Assembly: GCF_002846415.1 (NCBI RefSeq)
Contig: NZ_PJMX01000001.1
Coordinates: 7,068,001 to 7,132,000 of the forward strand
Source of the DNA: Streptomyces sp. TLI_146
GTDB taxonomy: Bacteria > Actinomycetota > Actinomycetes > Streptomycetales > Streptomycetaceae
Reading direction: 5' to 3'
DNA length: 64,000 nt
A program made the position numbers and the translations under genes. The notes beneath the pieces were generated by a model. The model saw only the letters and a program-made list of their open reading frames with translations. It was not told where the DNA came from and ran no database searches. Within the stretch, counting starts at the first letter, position 1, and each line of letters opens with the position of its first letter. Shown in pieces: positions 17,900-27,136 of this stretch.

Positions 17900-18805
17900 A
17901 TGAGGCGTACGCGACGCGCGCTGGCCGCCCTCGCACTGCTCCTGGCCGCCGCCGGGTGCGGCAAGTCCGGCAGCCCGCCGGTCAAGGGCCCCAAGGCCGA
18001 ACTGCTGCCCCGCTACCAGGTCATGACGGGCTTCTCGCTGCCCGACTCCGCGGTGTGGCGGCGGGCGAAGAACCGCGGGCACCTGGTCGTCGGCGCCAAG
18101 GAGGACCAGCCGTACATGGGCGAGAAGGACCCGGCCACCGGCGTCTACTCGGGCTTCGACATCGAGATCGCCAAGATGATGTCGGCCTCGCTCGGCTTCG
18201 ACCCCACGACGATCGCCTTCCGGACCATCGCCTCCGCCAACCGCGAGACGGCGCTGCAGAACGGCCAGGTCGACTACTACGTCGGCACCTACACCATCAA
18301 CGACAACCGCAAGAAGCTGGTCGGCTTCGCCGGGCCGTACTACATGGCCGGCCAGGGCCTGCTGGTGCGCACCGACGAGAAGGACATCGACGGGCCGCAG
18401 GACCTGAACGGCAAGCGCGTCTGCTCGGCCGCGGGCTCCACCCCGTACCAGCGCATCCAGAAGGACTACCCGAAGGCCGATCTCGTCGCGTACGACACGT
18501 ACTCCGTCTGTGTGGACAACCTGCTCACCTTCCAGGTCGCCGCCGTCACCACCGACGACACCATCCTCAGCGGATACGCGGCCAAGGTGCCCGACGAGCT
18601 GAAGGTGGTCGGCAAGCCGTTCTCCGAGGAGCCGTACGGCATCGGTGTGCCGCGCGGCGACAACGCCCTGCGGTTCGCCCTCGACAACGCCATCGAGACC
18701 CACGAGAAGAACGGCGACTGGCAGAAGGCGTACGACGCGACGCTCGGCCTGTCGGGACGCAAGGCCGCGCCCGCCCCGCCCATCGACCGCTACCCGGCGA
18801 GCTGA
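17900..18805 (+). CDS. gluB: Glutamate-binding lipoprotein GluB
   Basis: Extracellular substrate-binding lipoprotein of 301 residues. The signal peptide MRRTRRALAALALLLAAAGC places the lipid Cys at residue 20. The SBP_bac_3 fold is seen in LVVGAKEDQPYMGEKDPATG, SGFDIEIAKMM and DYYVGTYTINDNRKKLVGFAGPYY. ATG 17900 follows GGGGAG; an upstream in-frame GTG at 17888 overlaps that ribosome site and is rejected. It sits 19 nt after gluA and 8 nt before gluC. Confidence 0.92.
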   Translation: MRRTRRALAALALLLAAAGCGKSGSPPVKGPKAELLPRYQVMTGFSLPDSAVWRRAKNRGHLVVGAKEDQPYMGEKDPATGVYSGFDIEIAKMMSASLGFDPTTIAFRTIASANRETALQNGQVDYYVGTYTINDNRKKLVGFAGPYYMAGQGLLVRTDEKDIDGPQDLNGKRVCSAAGSTPYQRIQKDYPKADLVAYDTYSVCVDNLLTFQVAAVTTDDTILSGYAAKVPDELKVVGKPFSEEPYGIGVPRGDNALRFALDNAIETHEKNGDWQKAYDATLGLSGRKAAPAPPIDRYPAS

Positions 18806-18813
18806 GGCCCCGC

Positions 18814-19458
18814 ATGGACGTACTGACCAAGAACTTCTCGCTGTACGGCAAGGGCTTCCTCGGCACGGTCGAGCTCACCGTCTACGCCTCGGCCGTGGCC
18901 CTCGTGCTCGGCTTCCTGATGGCCTCCTGCCGGGTCTCGCCGGTCGGCTCATTCCGGGCGCTGGGCACCGTCTGGGTGAACGTGCTGCGCAACACCCCAC
19001 TCACGCTGCTCTTCTTCGCGGTGCTGCTCGGGCTGCCGCGCTTCGGCCTGGTGCTCCCCTTCAAGCTGTTCGCGGTGATCGCGCTCGGCTGCTACACCTC
19101 GGCCTTCATCTGCGAGGCGCTGCGCTCGGGCATCAACACCGTGCCCACCGGCCAGGGCGAGGCGGCCCGGAGCCTGGGGATGACCTTCGGCCAGACCCTG
19201 TCGGCCGTGGTCCTGCCGCAGGCCTTCCGCTCGGTCATCCCGCCGGTCGGCTCCACGCTGATCGCGCTCGCCAAGAACTCCGCCATCGCGGGCGCGTTCA
19301 GCGTCGTCGAGCTGCTCGGCACCTACAAGACGCTCAGCGAGCTCGGCTACGACATCATCTGGACGTTCATCTGGATCGCCGTCGGCTATCTGATCATCAC
19401 GCTCACCATCAGCGCCGTCTTCAACCTCATGGAGAAGTACTGGGGAGTCGCCCGATGA
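18814..19458 (+). CDS. gluC: Glutamate ABC transporter permease GluC
   Basis: A 214-residue inner-membrane permease of the HisM/GlnP type with about five helices. The cytoplasmic EAA loop reads EAARSLGMTFGQTLSAVVLPQAF, the coupling site for the GluA ATPase. It pairs with GluD as a heterodimer. Its stop overlaps the gluD start in ATGA. Confidence 0.92.
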   Translation: MDVLTKNFSLYGKGFLGTVELTVYASAVALVLGFLMASCRVSPVGSFRALGTVWVNVLRNTPLTLLFFAVLLGLPRFGLVLPFKLFAVIALGCYTSAFICEALRSGINTVPTGQGEAARSLGMTFGQTLSAVVLPQAFRSVIPPVGSTLIALAKNSAIAGAFSVVELLGTYKTLSELGYDIIWTFIWIAVGYLIITLTISAVFNLMEKYWGVAR

Positions 19459-20327
19459 CCGCACAGCTGTCCGCGGAAGCCACCGCCCTCTACGACATCC
19501 CCGGCCCCAGGACCCAGCAGCGGCACCTGCTCTACGGGCTCGTCTCGACGGTCCTGATCCTCGCCCTGCTCGGCTGGGTCGTCTACCTCCTGTTCGACAC
19601 CGACCAGTTCACCGCCACCAAGTGGCGGCCCTTCGCGTACGAGGGGATCCAGCGGCTGCTGCTGCGCGGGCTCGGCAACACGCTCAAGGCGTTCGGGTTC
19701 GCGGCCCTGTTCTCGCTGGCGCTCGGCGCGGTCCTGGCGACCGGGCGGCTCTCCGACCACCGCCCGGTCCGCTGGCTCGCCACGCTGCTGGTCGAGTTCT
19801 TCCGCGCCATGCCCGTCCTGGTGATGATCTTCTTCATCTTCGTGGCGCTGAAGGTGCAGCCGTTGCCGGCGCTGGTGGCCGGACTGACGCTCTACAACGG
19901 CTCGGTGCTCGCCGAGGTGTTCCGCTCCGGCGTCAACTCCGTGGAACGCGGCCAGAAGGAGGCGGCATTCTCGCTCGGGATGCGCAAGACGCAGGTCATG
20001 ACGTACGTGCTGGTCCCCCAGGGGATCCGGGCGATGCTGCCGACCATCATCAGCCAGCTGGTGGTCGCGCTGAAGGACACCTCGCTCGGCTTTCTGATCA
20101 CCTATGAGGAGTTCCTGCACGCGGGGAAGCTCATCGCTTCGAATCTCGACTACGATTTGCCGTTCATCCCCGTGGTGATGGTGATCTCGCCGATCTACAT
20201 CGGGATGTGCATGCTGCTTTCCTGGTTCGCCACCTGGATGGCCAGGAGACAGAAGCGCAATCCCAAGACGGAGGCCGTGGACGTCGCCCCGGCCGAACCA
20301 GGGACGCTGCTGCCAGGAGCGCAGTAG
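19455..20327 (+). CDS. gluD: Glutamate ABC transporter permease GluD
   Basis: A 290-residue permease, longer than GluC because of an N-terminal cytoplasmic segment and extra helix (TVLILALLGWVVYLLF). The EAA loop KEAAFSLGMRKTQVMTYVLVPQ is intact. The C-terminal tail after the last helix is basic, then acidic (RRQKRNPKTEAVDVAPAEPG). It ends the glu operon and is convergent with the pseudogene and L,D-transpeptidase region. Confidence 0.92.
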   Translation: MTAQLSAEATALYDIPGPRTQQRHLLYGLVSTVLILALLGWVVYLLFDTDQFTATKWRPFAYEGIQRLLLRGLGNTLKAFGFAALFSLALGAVLATGRLSDHRPVRWLATLLVEFFRAMPVLVMIFFIFVALKVQPLPALVAGLTLYNGSVLAEVFRSGVNSVERGQKEAAFSLGMRKTQVMTYVLVPQGIRAMLPTIISQLVVALKDTSLGFLITYEEFLHAGKLIASNLDYDLPFIPVVMVISPIYIGMCMLLSWFATWMARRQKRNPKTEAVDVAPAEPGTLLPGAQ

Positions 20328-20361
20328 CCAGGGGGCAGACCCTCCCGGCAGCAGCCGGTGA

Positions 20362-20606
20362 TCACTCTTCGCGGAGAGGGACCGTCAGATACGACGGGTC
20401 TGACGCGGGCGAGGAGAAGGTCAGCTGCGCGCCGGTCGGGTTGTGCTCGATGTGGAGCGGGTCGACGGTGTCCACCACCAGTGCCGGACGGTGGAGGGGG
20501 CGTTGCTGACCGGCTTGCCGAGGCCGAGCGGGCCCACGTCGTACAGATACACGACGAGGGCGCCGCTCTCCTTGGTGGGAGTGACGGGCCGATGGCGGAG
20601 GAGCTG
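20362..20606 (-). pseudogene. Remnant of a CocE/NonD-type (X-Pro dipeptidyl-peptidase C-terminal) hydrolase
   Basis: Read on the minus strand from just after the transpeptidase stop, one frame gives RPVTPTKESGALVVYLYDVG (from about 20592), then GPLGLGKPVSNAPSTV. The sequence then continues in the next frame as ALVVDTVDPLHIEHNPTGAQ and LTFSSPASDPSYLTVPLREE, ending at TGA 20362-20364. Both segments match the C-terminal beta-sandwich of CocE/NonD or PepX-like serine hydrolases from memory, but about 30 residues between them are gone and the frame is shifted. The catalytic alpha/beta domain is absent. This is a deletion scar rather than a working gene. Confidence 0.7.
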
Positions 20607-21833
20607 TCAGCCCGCGGTGGTGGCGCCGGTCAGGGCGCTCTTCTTCTGCCACTGCTCCCAGGTGAGGTTCCACTCGCCGTAGCCGTTGTTGACCGCCTGG
20701 GGGCCCTTGGTGTCGTCGCCGACGATCTCGAACGGGTCGCCGACCTGCACCGTGCCGTACAGCTCCTTGGCGTTGGCGTCGCTCATGCCGATGCAGCCGG
20801 AGCTGTGGTTGGTGTTGCCGAAGTACGGGGAGTTCCAGGGCGCGGCGTGCGCGTACATCCCGGACCAGGTGAGCCGCATCGAGTAGTCGACCATCTTGTT
20901 GTAGGCGTCGCCGAGGCCGACCGTCTCGGAGTTCATGTTGATCGTGCCCTCCTTCGCCATCAGGACGGCCTTGCCGCGCCAGGACCGCTTGTCGCCGCCC
21001 GGCGTGCCCCCGGACACCGGGATGTCCTTGACCACGGCGCCGTCGCGGTACAGCTTCAGGCGGTGGTTGTCGAGGTCGACCTTGACGACCTGGTTCCTGC
21101 CGACGGTGAAGCCGGTCTTGTAGTCCTTGACGAACCAGCCGCTGCCCGAGTCGACGCCGTTGAGGTCCGCTTCGAGGGTGACCTTCGTGCCGGACTTCCA
21201 GTACTCCTTGGGCCGCCAGTCGACACGGGACTTGCCCGAGTAGTCCTCCATCCAGCCCCAGGACCCCACGGTGTTGTCCGAGGTGGTCACCTTGAGCTGC
21301 TTCTCGACCGCCGCCTTGTTCTTCACCGGGTGGTCGAAGACGATCGACAGCGGCTGGGCGACGCCGACCGTGGTGTCCTTGCCGGGCGACAGCGACAGCT
21401 TGTTCACCTTGTCGGCGGCGGCGGTCGTGAAGCCGGCCTTGGCGGTGGAGCCCTTGTCGTCCTTCGCCTCGACCGCGTACGTCGTACCGGGCGCGGCGAC
21501 CCGGTCCGAGGTCCAGGTCCTGCCGTCGGCGCCCGTCTTCCCGGCCAGCTTGCCGCCCTTGGCGTCGGTGACCGTGACCTCCTGGAGCTTGCCGGCGGCC
21601 AGGGTGACCTTCACCGGCTCGCCCGCCTTCGCCTGCTGGCCCGTCAGGTTCACCGATATCTCGGCCTTCTTGCCCGCGCCCGCCAGATCGGCGGCGCCCC
21701 CCTTGCCGTCGCCGGACCCGCCCGAGCCACCGGAACAGGCGGTGAGGGCCGCGGCGAGGACAGCGGTGCCGACGATCGCGGCGTTACGGACCGGGCGGCG
21801 GCGGAGCGGGGTGTGGCGGCGTATGCGGCTCAA
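20607..21833 (-). CDS. L,D-transpeptidase lipoprotein with Ig-like domains
   Basis: Cell-surface lipoprotein of 408 residues. The signal peptide ends at lipobox LTAC, followed by a GGSGGSGDGKGG linker. Two Ig-like domains (about 55-250) precede the YkuD catalytic domain with HSSGCIGMSDANAKEL, whose Cys is the nucleophile and whose upstream HAAPW gives the paired His. It makes 3-3 cross-links in peptidoglycan outside the membrane. TTG 21833 is the start because GGAGG lies 8 nt upstream. A 7-bp inverted repeat (AGAGTCG / CGACTCT, 21870-21889) lies in the presumed leader. It is divergent from the FemX-like and MurJ genes, which also act in wall synthesis. Confidence 0.93.
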   Translation of the reverse strand: MSRIRRHTPLRRRPVRNAAIVGTAVLAAALTACSGGSGGSGDGKGGAADLAGAGKKAEISVNLTGQQAKAGEPVKVTLAAGKLQEVTVTDAKGGKLAGKTGADGRTWTSDRVAAPGTTYAVEAKDDKGSTAKAGFTTAAADKVNKLSLSPGKDTTVGVAQPLSIVFDHPVKNKAAVEKQLKVTTSDNTVGSWGWMEDYSGKSRVDWRPKEYWKSGTKVTLEADLNGVDSGSGWFVKDYKTGFTVGRNQVVKVDLDNHRLKLYRDGAVVKDIPVSGGTPGGDKRSWRGKAVLMAKEGTINMNSETVGLGDAYNKMVDYSMRLTWSGMYAHAAPWNSPYFGNTNHSSGCIGMSDANAKELYGTVQVGDPFEIVGDDTKGPQAVNNGYGEWNLTWEQWQKKSALTGATTAG

Positions 21834-21869
21834 CTGGAAAACCTCCGTAGCAATGCTTCTCCATAGGAG

Positions 21870-21889
21870 AGAGTCGGTAACTCGACTCT
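21870..21889 (-). promoter_or_regulatory. Inverted repeat in the L,D-transpeptidase leader
   Basis: Arms AGAGTCG and CGACTCT with a 6-nt loop lie 37 nt upstream of the TTG start. It could be an RNA hairpin near the ribosome site or a repressor operator. No known riboswitch consensus is recognised. Confidence 0.35.
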
Positions 21890-22056
21890 AGGTTGCGGAA
21901 AGTGCGGGGAATCTCCGGATTTCGATTGTGACGAGCACCGCAGAGGAACCGTCATCATCCGGTCACATACGCCGCGCGGCCCGGTCATGGTCCGCTGTGA
22001 GCATCCTGTGCATCCCCGCGGCACCGACGGCGGGGCGTACTTGGGAGGTCACCCAC

Positions 22057-23214
22057 GTGTCCGCACTGCTCGTGAGCGGCGACCGCGACCAGGACCTGCG
22101 GGTGCGTGGTCTCTCCGTCGCCGAGTACCGGTCCTTTCTGGAGGACCGTACCGACGTGAGTTTCCTGCAGCACCCGTCGTGGGCCGAGGTCAAGGACCAA
22201 TGGTCGGCGGAAAGGGTCGGCTGGCACCTTGACACCGGTGAAATGAAGGGCGCGGCCCTGGTGCTCTACCGGCAATTCCCGGGCACCCGGAAATACTTCG
22301 CCTACCTGCCCGAAGGCCCGGTCGCGGACTGGGCGGACCCCGACATCGACCGCTGGCTGGGGCCGCTGCTGCGCCATCTGCGCCGGGCGGGCGCCTTCGC
22401 CGTGCGCATCGGGCCCTCGCCCGCCTACCGGCGCTGGGACGCCGCCCTGCTGAAGTCCGCGACCGGGCCCGGCCGCAAGGTCGGCGATGTGCTCGCCACC
22501 GAGGTGGACCCGCTCGGCTCCGCCGTCGCCGAGCGGCTGCGGGCGCGCGGCTGGCGGCGCTGCGGGGGCGACGACGGCGACGCCGACGCCCAGCCGCGCC
22601 ATGTCTTCCAGGTCCGACTGGCCGGGCGCACCCCCGACGAGCTGTGGTCCGGGCTCAACCAGGAGTGGCGCCGCAATGTGCGCACCGCCAAGAAGGCGGG
22701 CGTGGAGGTGGTCACCGCGGGCGCGGCCGATCTGCCCGAGTTCTACCGGCTGCTGCGGATCACCGAGGAGCGCGACGGCTTCCGGCTCGGCCGGTCGCTT
22801 GCGTACTACGAGCGCCAGTACGCGGTGCTCAACGCCGAGCAGCCGGGCCGGATGCGCCTCTACCTCGCCCTGCACGGCGGCGAAGTCCTGGCCGCCCACA
22901 CCATGATCACGGCCGGGCGGCGGGTCTGGTACCAGACCGGTGCCTCCGCCGACCACCGCCGCGAGGTGCGGCCCAGCAACGCCCTGCAGTGGCAGATGAT
23001 GCTGGACGCGCACGCACTCGGCGCCGAGGTGTACGACATGCGCGGGGTACCCTCCACCCTTGATCCACAAGACCGCCCGTTCGGTCTGCTGCGCTGGAAA
23101 CTGGGCACCGGCGGGCAGGTGGTCGAGACACTGGGGGAGTGGGAGACACCGATGAGCGGCACCGCCAACCACGCGCTGTACCGCGCGTTCCAGGCCTATC
23201 TGGCGCGCCGGTGA
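22057..23214 (+). CDS. FemX-like lipid II:glycine glycyltransferase (FemABX family)
   Basis: A 385-residue peptidyltransferase with tandem GNAT-like folds. Family landmarks are SFLQHPSWAEVKDQWSAERV near residue 35, LNQEWRRNVRTAKKAGVEVV in the middle and ALQWQMMLDAHALGAEVYDM towards the end. In Streptomyces FemX adds the first glycine of the interpeptide bridge to lipid II. GTG 22057 is chosen over a start at 21928 because GGGAGG lies 8 nt upstream and the first family-like residues follow. The stop overlaps the MurJ start (GTGA), linking bridge formation with lipid II export. Confidence 0.87.
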   Translation: MSALLVSGDRDQDLRVRGLSVAEYRSFLEDRTDVSFLQHPSWAEVKDQWSAERVGWHLDTGEMKGAALVLYRQFPGTRKYFAYLPEGPVADWADPDIDRWLGPLLRHLRRAGAFAVRIGPSPAYRRWDAALLKSATGPGRKVGDVLATEVDPLGSAVAERLRARGWRRCGGDDGDADAQPRHVFQVRLAGRTPDELWSGLNQEWRRNVRTAKKAGVEVVTAGAADLPEFYRLLRITEERDGFRLGRSLAYYERQYAVLNAEQPGRMRLYLALHGGEVLAAHTMITAGRRVWYQTGASADHRREVRPSNALQWQMMLDAHALGAEVYDMRGVPSTLDPQDRPFGLLRWKLGTGGQVVETLGEWETPMSGTANHALYRAFQAYLARR

Positions 23215-24848
23215 CGGCCCCCGTCCACGCCGGGCCCCGCCACGCGGCCAAGGCGTCGGTGGCGCGCAGCGGCGCGGTGATGGCCGCCGGTTCGGTCGTC
23301 TCGCGGGCGACCGGGTTCGTGCGCTCCGCCGTGGTGGTCGCGGCCCTCGGCACCGGGCTCGTCGGCGACGGTTTCACGGTCGCCAACACCATCCCCAACA
23401 TCCTCTACACCCTGCTCATAGGCGGCACCCTCAACGCGGTCTTCGTGCCCGAGCTGGTCCGCGCCGCCAAGGAGCACACCGACGGCGGCAAGGCCTACAC
23501 CGACCGGCTGCTCACCGCGTGCACCGCGGCCCTGGTGGCCATGACGGCCCTCTCGGTGCTCGCCGCACCGCGGATCATCGACTTCTACACCGACTACACC
23601 GGCGCCCAGCGCGACCTCACGGTCGCCTTCGCCCGCTACTGCCTGCCGCAGATCCTCTTCTACGGACTGTTCACGCTGCTGGGGCAAGTGCTCAACGCGC
23701 GCGGCCGGTTCGGCGCGATGATGTGGACGCCCGTCCTCAACAACCTCGTCGTGATCGCGGTGTTCGGCCTCTACCTGGCGACCGCCGGGACCTCCGGCGC
23801 CACCCTGAGCGCCACCGACACCCGGATCCTGGGCTGGGGCACCACCGCCGGGATCGTGGTGCAGGCGCTCGCCCTGTTCCCGGCGCTGACCGCGGCCCGG
23901 TTCCGCTGGCGGCCGCGGTTCGACTGGCGCGGCAGCGGCATCACCCGCCCGCTGCGCTCGGCGGGCTGGCTGGTGCTGCTCGTCCTGACCAACCAGGCCG
24001 CGTACTGGGTGGTGACCCGGCTCTCCACCATCGCCGGGCAGCACGCCCACGACCAGGGTGTCGCCGGTGGCGCGGGCTACACCGCGTACACCAACGCCTA
24101 CATGCTCTGGGTGGTGCCGCACGGCATCGTCACCGTCTCCATCCTCACCGCGCTGATGCCCCGGATGAGCCGGGCGGCCGCCGACCGGGACCCGGCGGCG
24201 GTGCGCCGCGACCTCTCCTACGGGCTGCGCACCAGCGCCGCGATGATCGTCCCGGCCGCCTGCGCGCTGCTCGCGCTCGCGCCCTGGCTGATGGGCGCGG
24301 TCTTCGGGTACGGCAGGACGTCCCCGGCCGATGTGTCGGTGATGGCGGGGATGATGATGGCGTTCGCCCCCGGGCTCATCGCCTTCTCCGGGCAGTACGT
24401 GCTCTCGCGCGGGTTCTACGCGCTGAGCGACACCCGCACCCCGTTCGTCCTCAACCTGGTGATCGCCGGGTGCAACGCGGGCCTGACCGCGCTCGCCTTC
24501 GTGCTGCTGCCCGCGCGCTGGGCGGTCACCGGGATGGCCGGGGCGTACTCGCTCGCCCTGTTCGCCGGGTGCGCGGTCACCGCGTACACCCTCGACCGCA
24601 GGCTCGGCGGCGGCGGGCTGCTGCGCTCGCCCTCGCTCGCCGCCCACGGCCGACTGCTGCTGGGCTGCGTGCCCGCCGCGCTGCTCGGATACGCGGCGGC
24701 CCGCGCGGCCGACGGGCTCGGCGACATCGCGGCGACCGGGGCCGGGACGGCCGTGCTGCTGGTGACGGTGGCGCTGCTCGCGCGGCCGCTGCGGCTCGAC
24801 GGGATCAACGACATGATCGGCAAGCTGCGGGGCGGCCGGAGCCGCTGA
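23211..24848 (+). CDS. murJ: Lipid II flippase MurJ
   Basis: A 545-residue multidrug/oligosaccharidyl-lipid/polysaccharide flippase with about 14 transmembrane helices. The N-terminal MurJ signature is SVVSRATGFVRSAVVVAALG, followed by ANTIPNILYTLLIGGTLNAVFVPELVRA (positions about 40-70). It flips lipid II to the outer face. GTG 23211 overlaps the previous TGA. The Streptomyces chromosome usually carries another larger MurJ near the origin-proximal end, so this may be a paralogue. Confidence 0.88.
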   Translation: MTAPVHAGPRHAAKASVARSGAVMAAGSVVSRATGFVRSAVVVAALGTGLVGDGFTVANTIPNILYTLLIGGTLNAVFVPELVRAAKEHTDGGKAYTDRLLTACTAALVAMTALSVLAAPRIIDFYTDYTGAQRDLTVAFARYCLPQILFYGLFTLLGQVLNARGRFGAMMWTPVLNNLVVIAVFGLYLATAGTSGATLSATDTRILGWGTTAGIVVQALALFPALTAARFRWRPRFDWRGSGITRPLRSAGWLVLLVLTNQAAYWVVTRLSTIAGQHAHDQGVAGGAGYTAYTNAYMLWVVPHGIVTVSILTALMPRMSRAAADRDPAAVRRDLSYGLRTSAAMIVPAACALLALAPWLMGAVFGYGRTSPADVSVMAGMMMAFAPGLIAFSGQYVLSRGFYALSDTRTPFVLNLVIAGCNAGLTALAFVLLPARWAVTGMAGAYSLALFAGCAVTAYTLDRRLGGGGLLRSPSLAAHGRLLLGCVPAALLGYAAARAADGLGDIAATGAGTAVLLVTVALLARPLRLDGINDMIGKLRGGRSR

Positions 24849-24941
24849 CCGGCCCCGCCGCCCGGCCGGTCCTGGACCCCTGCGGCACGTGAGACCCCTG
24901 CGACATCCGAGACCCCTGAGACTCCTGGGATACTGACGCTC

Positions 24942-25625
24942 ATGCCACGCGTGCTGCTCATAGAGGACGACCCCTCCGTACGGGAAGGGGTCGAGCTCGG
25001 TCTGCGTCGGCGCGGCCACGAGGTGCGCGCGGCCGAGACCGGCGAGGCGGGGCTCGCGGCGCTCGGCACCTTCCAGCCCGAACTGGTCCTCCTGGACCTG
25101 ATGCTGCCCGGCATCAACGGCGTCCAGGTCTGCACCCGCATCCGCGAGACCAGCCAGCTGCCGATCATCATGCTCACCGCGCGCGGCGACGACTTCGACG
25201 TCGTGGTGGGCCTGGAGGCGGGCGCCGACGACTACATCGTCAAGCCCGCCCGCACCGAGGTCATCGAGGCCCGCATCCGGGCCGTGCTGCGCCGCCTCGC
25301 CGACCCCGGCGGGCGCCCCGGCCTCGAATTCCACGGCGAACTCGCCCTCGACCGGGCCGGGCTCACCGCCGCCAAGTCGGGCGAGCGGCTGCAGCTCGCC
25401 CCCTCCGAGCTGAAGCTGCTGCTGCACCTCGCGGCCTCGCCCGAGCAGGTCTTCAGCCGCCAGCAGCTGCTGGAGTCGGTGTGGGAGCACAGCTACCACG
25501 GTGACGCGCGGCTCGTGGACGCGTGCGTGCGGCGGCTGCGGAACAAGATCGAGGACGTGTCGGGCAGCCCCCGCTACATCCAGACCGTCCGCGGCTTCGG
25601 CTACCGCTTCGGACCGCTGCGGTGA
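24942..25625 (+). CDS. OmpR/PhoB-type response regulator
   Basis: A 227-residue regulator. Receiver domain with Asp9/Asp10, phospho-acceptor Asp52 (VLLDLMLPG) and the Lys in IVKPA. The C-terminal winged helix covers about 130-225 with FSRQQLLESVWEHSYHGDARLVDACVRRLRNKIED. It is most similar in memory to AfsQ1/CseB-type actinobacterial regulators, but no symbol is given. GATACT lies 7 nt before the ATG, so the operon mRNA probably starts at the ATG. Its TGA overlaps the kinase start in GTGA. Confidence 0.92.
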   Translation: MPRVLLIEDDPSVREGVELGLRRRGHEVRAAETGEAGLAALGTFQPELVLLDLMLPGINGVQVCTRIRETSQLPIIMLTARGDDFDVVVGLEAGADDYIVKPARTEVIEARIRAVLRRLADPGGRPGLEFHGELALDRAGLTAAKSGERLQLAPSELKLLLHLAASPEQVFSRQQLLESVWEHSYHGDARLVDACVRRLRNKIEDVSGSPRYIQTVRGFGYRFGPLR

Positions 25626-27136
25626 TACGTGCGCTCAAACGGCTCGGGCGCATCGGCCTGCGGGCCCGTCTTGTGGCCGCCTTCCTCCTGGTCGCGGTGA
25701 TCGCCGCGGGCACCACCGCGACCCTGGTCTACCAGGAGGCCCGCTCGGCGATCCTCCAGCAGGCCCAGGACACCGCCGTCGACCAGCTGCGCGAACAGAT
25801 CGGCGCCCAGAAGGTCACGCTGCCGATGAGCCGCGAGTCCCTGCGCCAGCTGAGCCTCGCCGTGGGCCGCCAGGGCAAGCCGCACCCCTGGTACGTGTAC
25901 GCCGAGTACGGCACGCTGCGCGCCTCCAACGTCAGCCAGCCCACGTCCGCCCTCCTCACCGAGGAGCTGCGGCGCCGCGCCCGCGCCAACCCGCACGGCA
26001 CCTTCCAGCGGGTGATGAAGGACGGCCAGCCCTGGCTGACCATGGGCATGCCGGTGCGGCTCGGGGTGGAAGGGATACAGCCCACGCAGCCCAGCGGGAT
26101 CATGATGTACGCGGTGATGCCGCTCAGCGCCGAGGAGGACACCGTCCAGGCGATGGTCAGCGCCGCCCGCGACGGCGCACTGCCCGCGCTCGCCATCGCC
26201 CTGGTGCCCGCGCTGCTCGCCGCCCGCAGCGTGCTGCGGCCGGTGCGCGATCTGCGCCGGGCCGCCAGCAGCATGGGCAAGGGGCGTCTCGACACCCGTA
26301 TCGAGGTGAAGGGATCGGACGAACTGGCCGATCTGGCCTGGACGTTCAACGAGTCCGCCAAGGAGCTGGAGCGGTCCGTCGAGGAGCTCCAGAAGGCCGA
26401 GGCCAGGGCCCGCCGGTTCGCCGCCGACGTCTCGCACGAGCTGCGCACCCCGCTCGCCGGGATGCTCGCCGTCACGGAGGTGCTCGACGAGGACGCCGAC
26501 CGGCTCGACCCCGACACGGCCGCCGCCGTGCGGCTCGTCTCCGCCGAGACCGGCAAGCTCGCCACGCTCGTCGACGACCTGATGGAGATCTCCCGCTTCG
26601 ACGCCAAGGCGGCCGCGCTCAACCTCGACGAGGTGGACGTGGCCGAGACCATCGCCAAGACGCTCCAGCGCAGACGGTGGGAGCAGGAGGTCGTCGTCGA
26701 ACTCCCCGACGGGATACGGGCGATGCTCGACCCCAGGCGCTTCGACATCGTCGTGGCCAACCTCGTCGGCAACGCGCTGCGGCACGGCGCCGCACCGGTC
26801 CGGGTGACCCTGCGCACCGAGGAACTCCCCGAGGGCCCCCGGGTGGTGACCGAGGTGCACGACAGCGGCCCAGGGCTCGCCCCGGACGTGCTGCCGCACA
26901 TCTTCGACCGCTTCTTCAAGGCCGACGCCGCCCGGACCCGCTCGGTGGGCAGCGGCCTGGGCCTCGCCATCACCCTGGAGAACGTCCGGCTGCACGGCGG
27001 CACGGTCCGGGCCGCCAACCACCGCGAAGGCGGCGCCGTGTTCACCGTGGCGCTCCCGCTGCGCCCGCCGCTCGCGGAGCCGCTGCCAGGGGAGCCGCTG
27101 TCAGGAGAGCCGCTGGCGGGGGAGCCGGTGTCATGA
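25622..27136 (+). CDS. Two-component sensor histidine kinase
   Basis: A 504-residue kinase. One transmembrane helix near residues 18-40, an extracytoplasmic sensor of about 140 residues, a second helix near 180-200, a HAMP domain (LRPVRDLRRAASSMGKGRL), HisKA with FAADVSHELRTPLAG (His272) and HATPase_c with N-box ANLVGNALRHG, DSGPGL and GSGLGLAI. The tail carries a short repeat rich in EPL and GEP (about 480-500). It partners the regulator upstream and overlaps the lipoprotein gene downstream (ATGA). Confidence 0.92.
   Translation: MIRALKRLGRIGLRARLVAAFLLVAVIAAGTTATLVYQEARSAILQQAQDTAVDQLREQIGAQKVTLPMSRESLRQLSLAVGRQGKPHPWYVYAEYGTLRASNVSQPTSALLTEELRRRARANPHGTFQRVMKDGQPWLTMGMPVRLGVEGIQPTQPSGIMMYAVMPLSAEEDTVQAMVSAARDGALPALAIALVPALLAARSVLRPVRDLRRAASSMGKGRLDTRIEVKGSDELADLAWTFNESAKELERSVEELQKAEARARRFAADVSHELRTPLAGMLAVTEVLDEDADRLDPDTAAAVRLVSAETGKLATLVDDLMEISRFDAKAAALNLDEVDVAETIAKTLQRRRWEQEVVVELPDGIRAMLDPRRFDIVVANLVGNALRHGAAPVRVTLRTEELPEGPRVVTEVHDSGPGLAPDVLPHIFDRFFKADAARTRSVGSGLGLAITLENVRLHGGTVRAANHREGGAVFTVALPLRPPLAEPLPGEPLSGEPLAGEPVS

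Noticed and set aside
20358..21866. 502-codon plus-strand frame
   Set aside because: Antisense to the L,D-transpeptidase gene, whose YkuD motif and lipobox are clear.
21870..21889. Riboswitch before the L,D-transpeptidase
   Set aside because: Only one 7-bp hairpin is seen. The ydaO-type and other known consensus elements for wall hydrolase genes are not recognisable.
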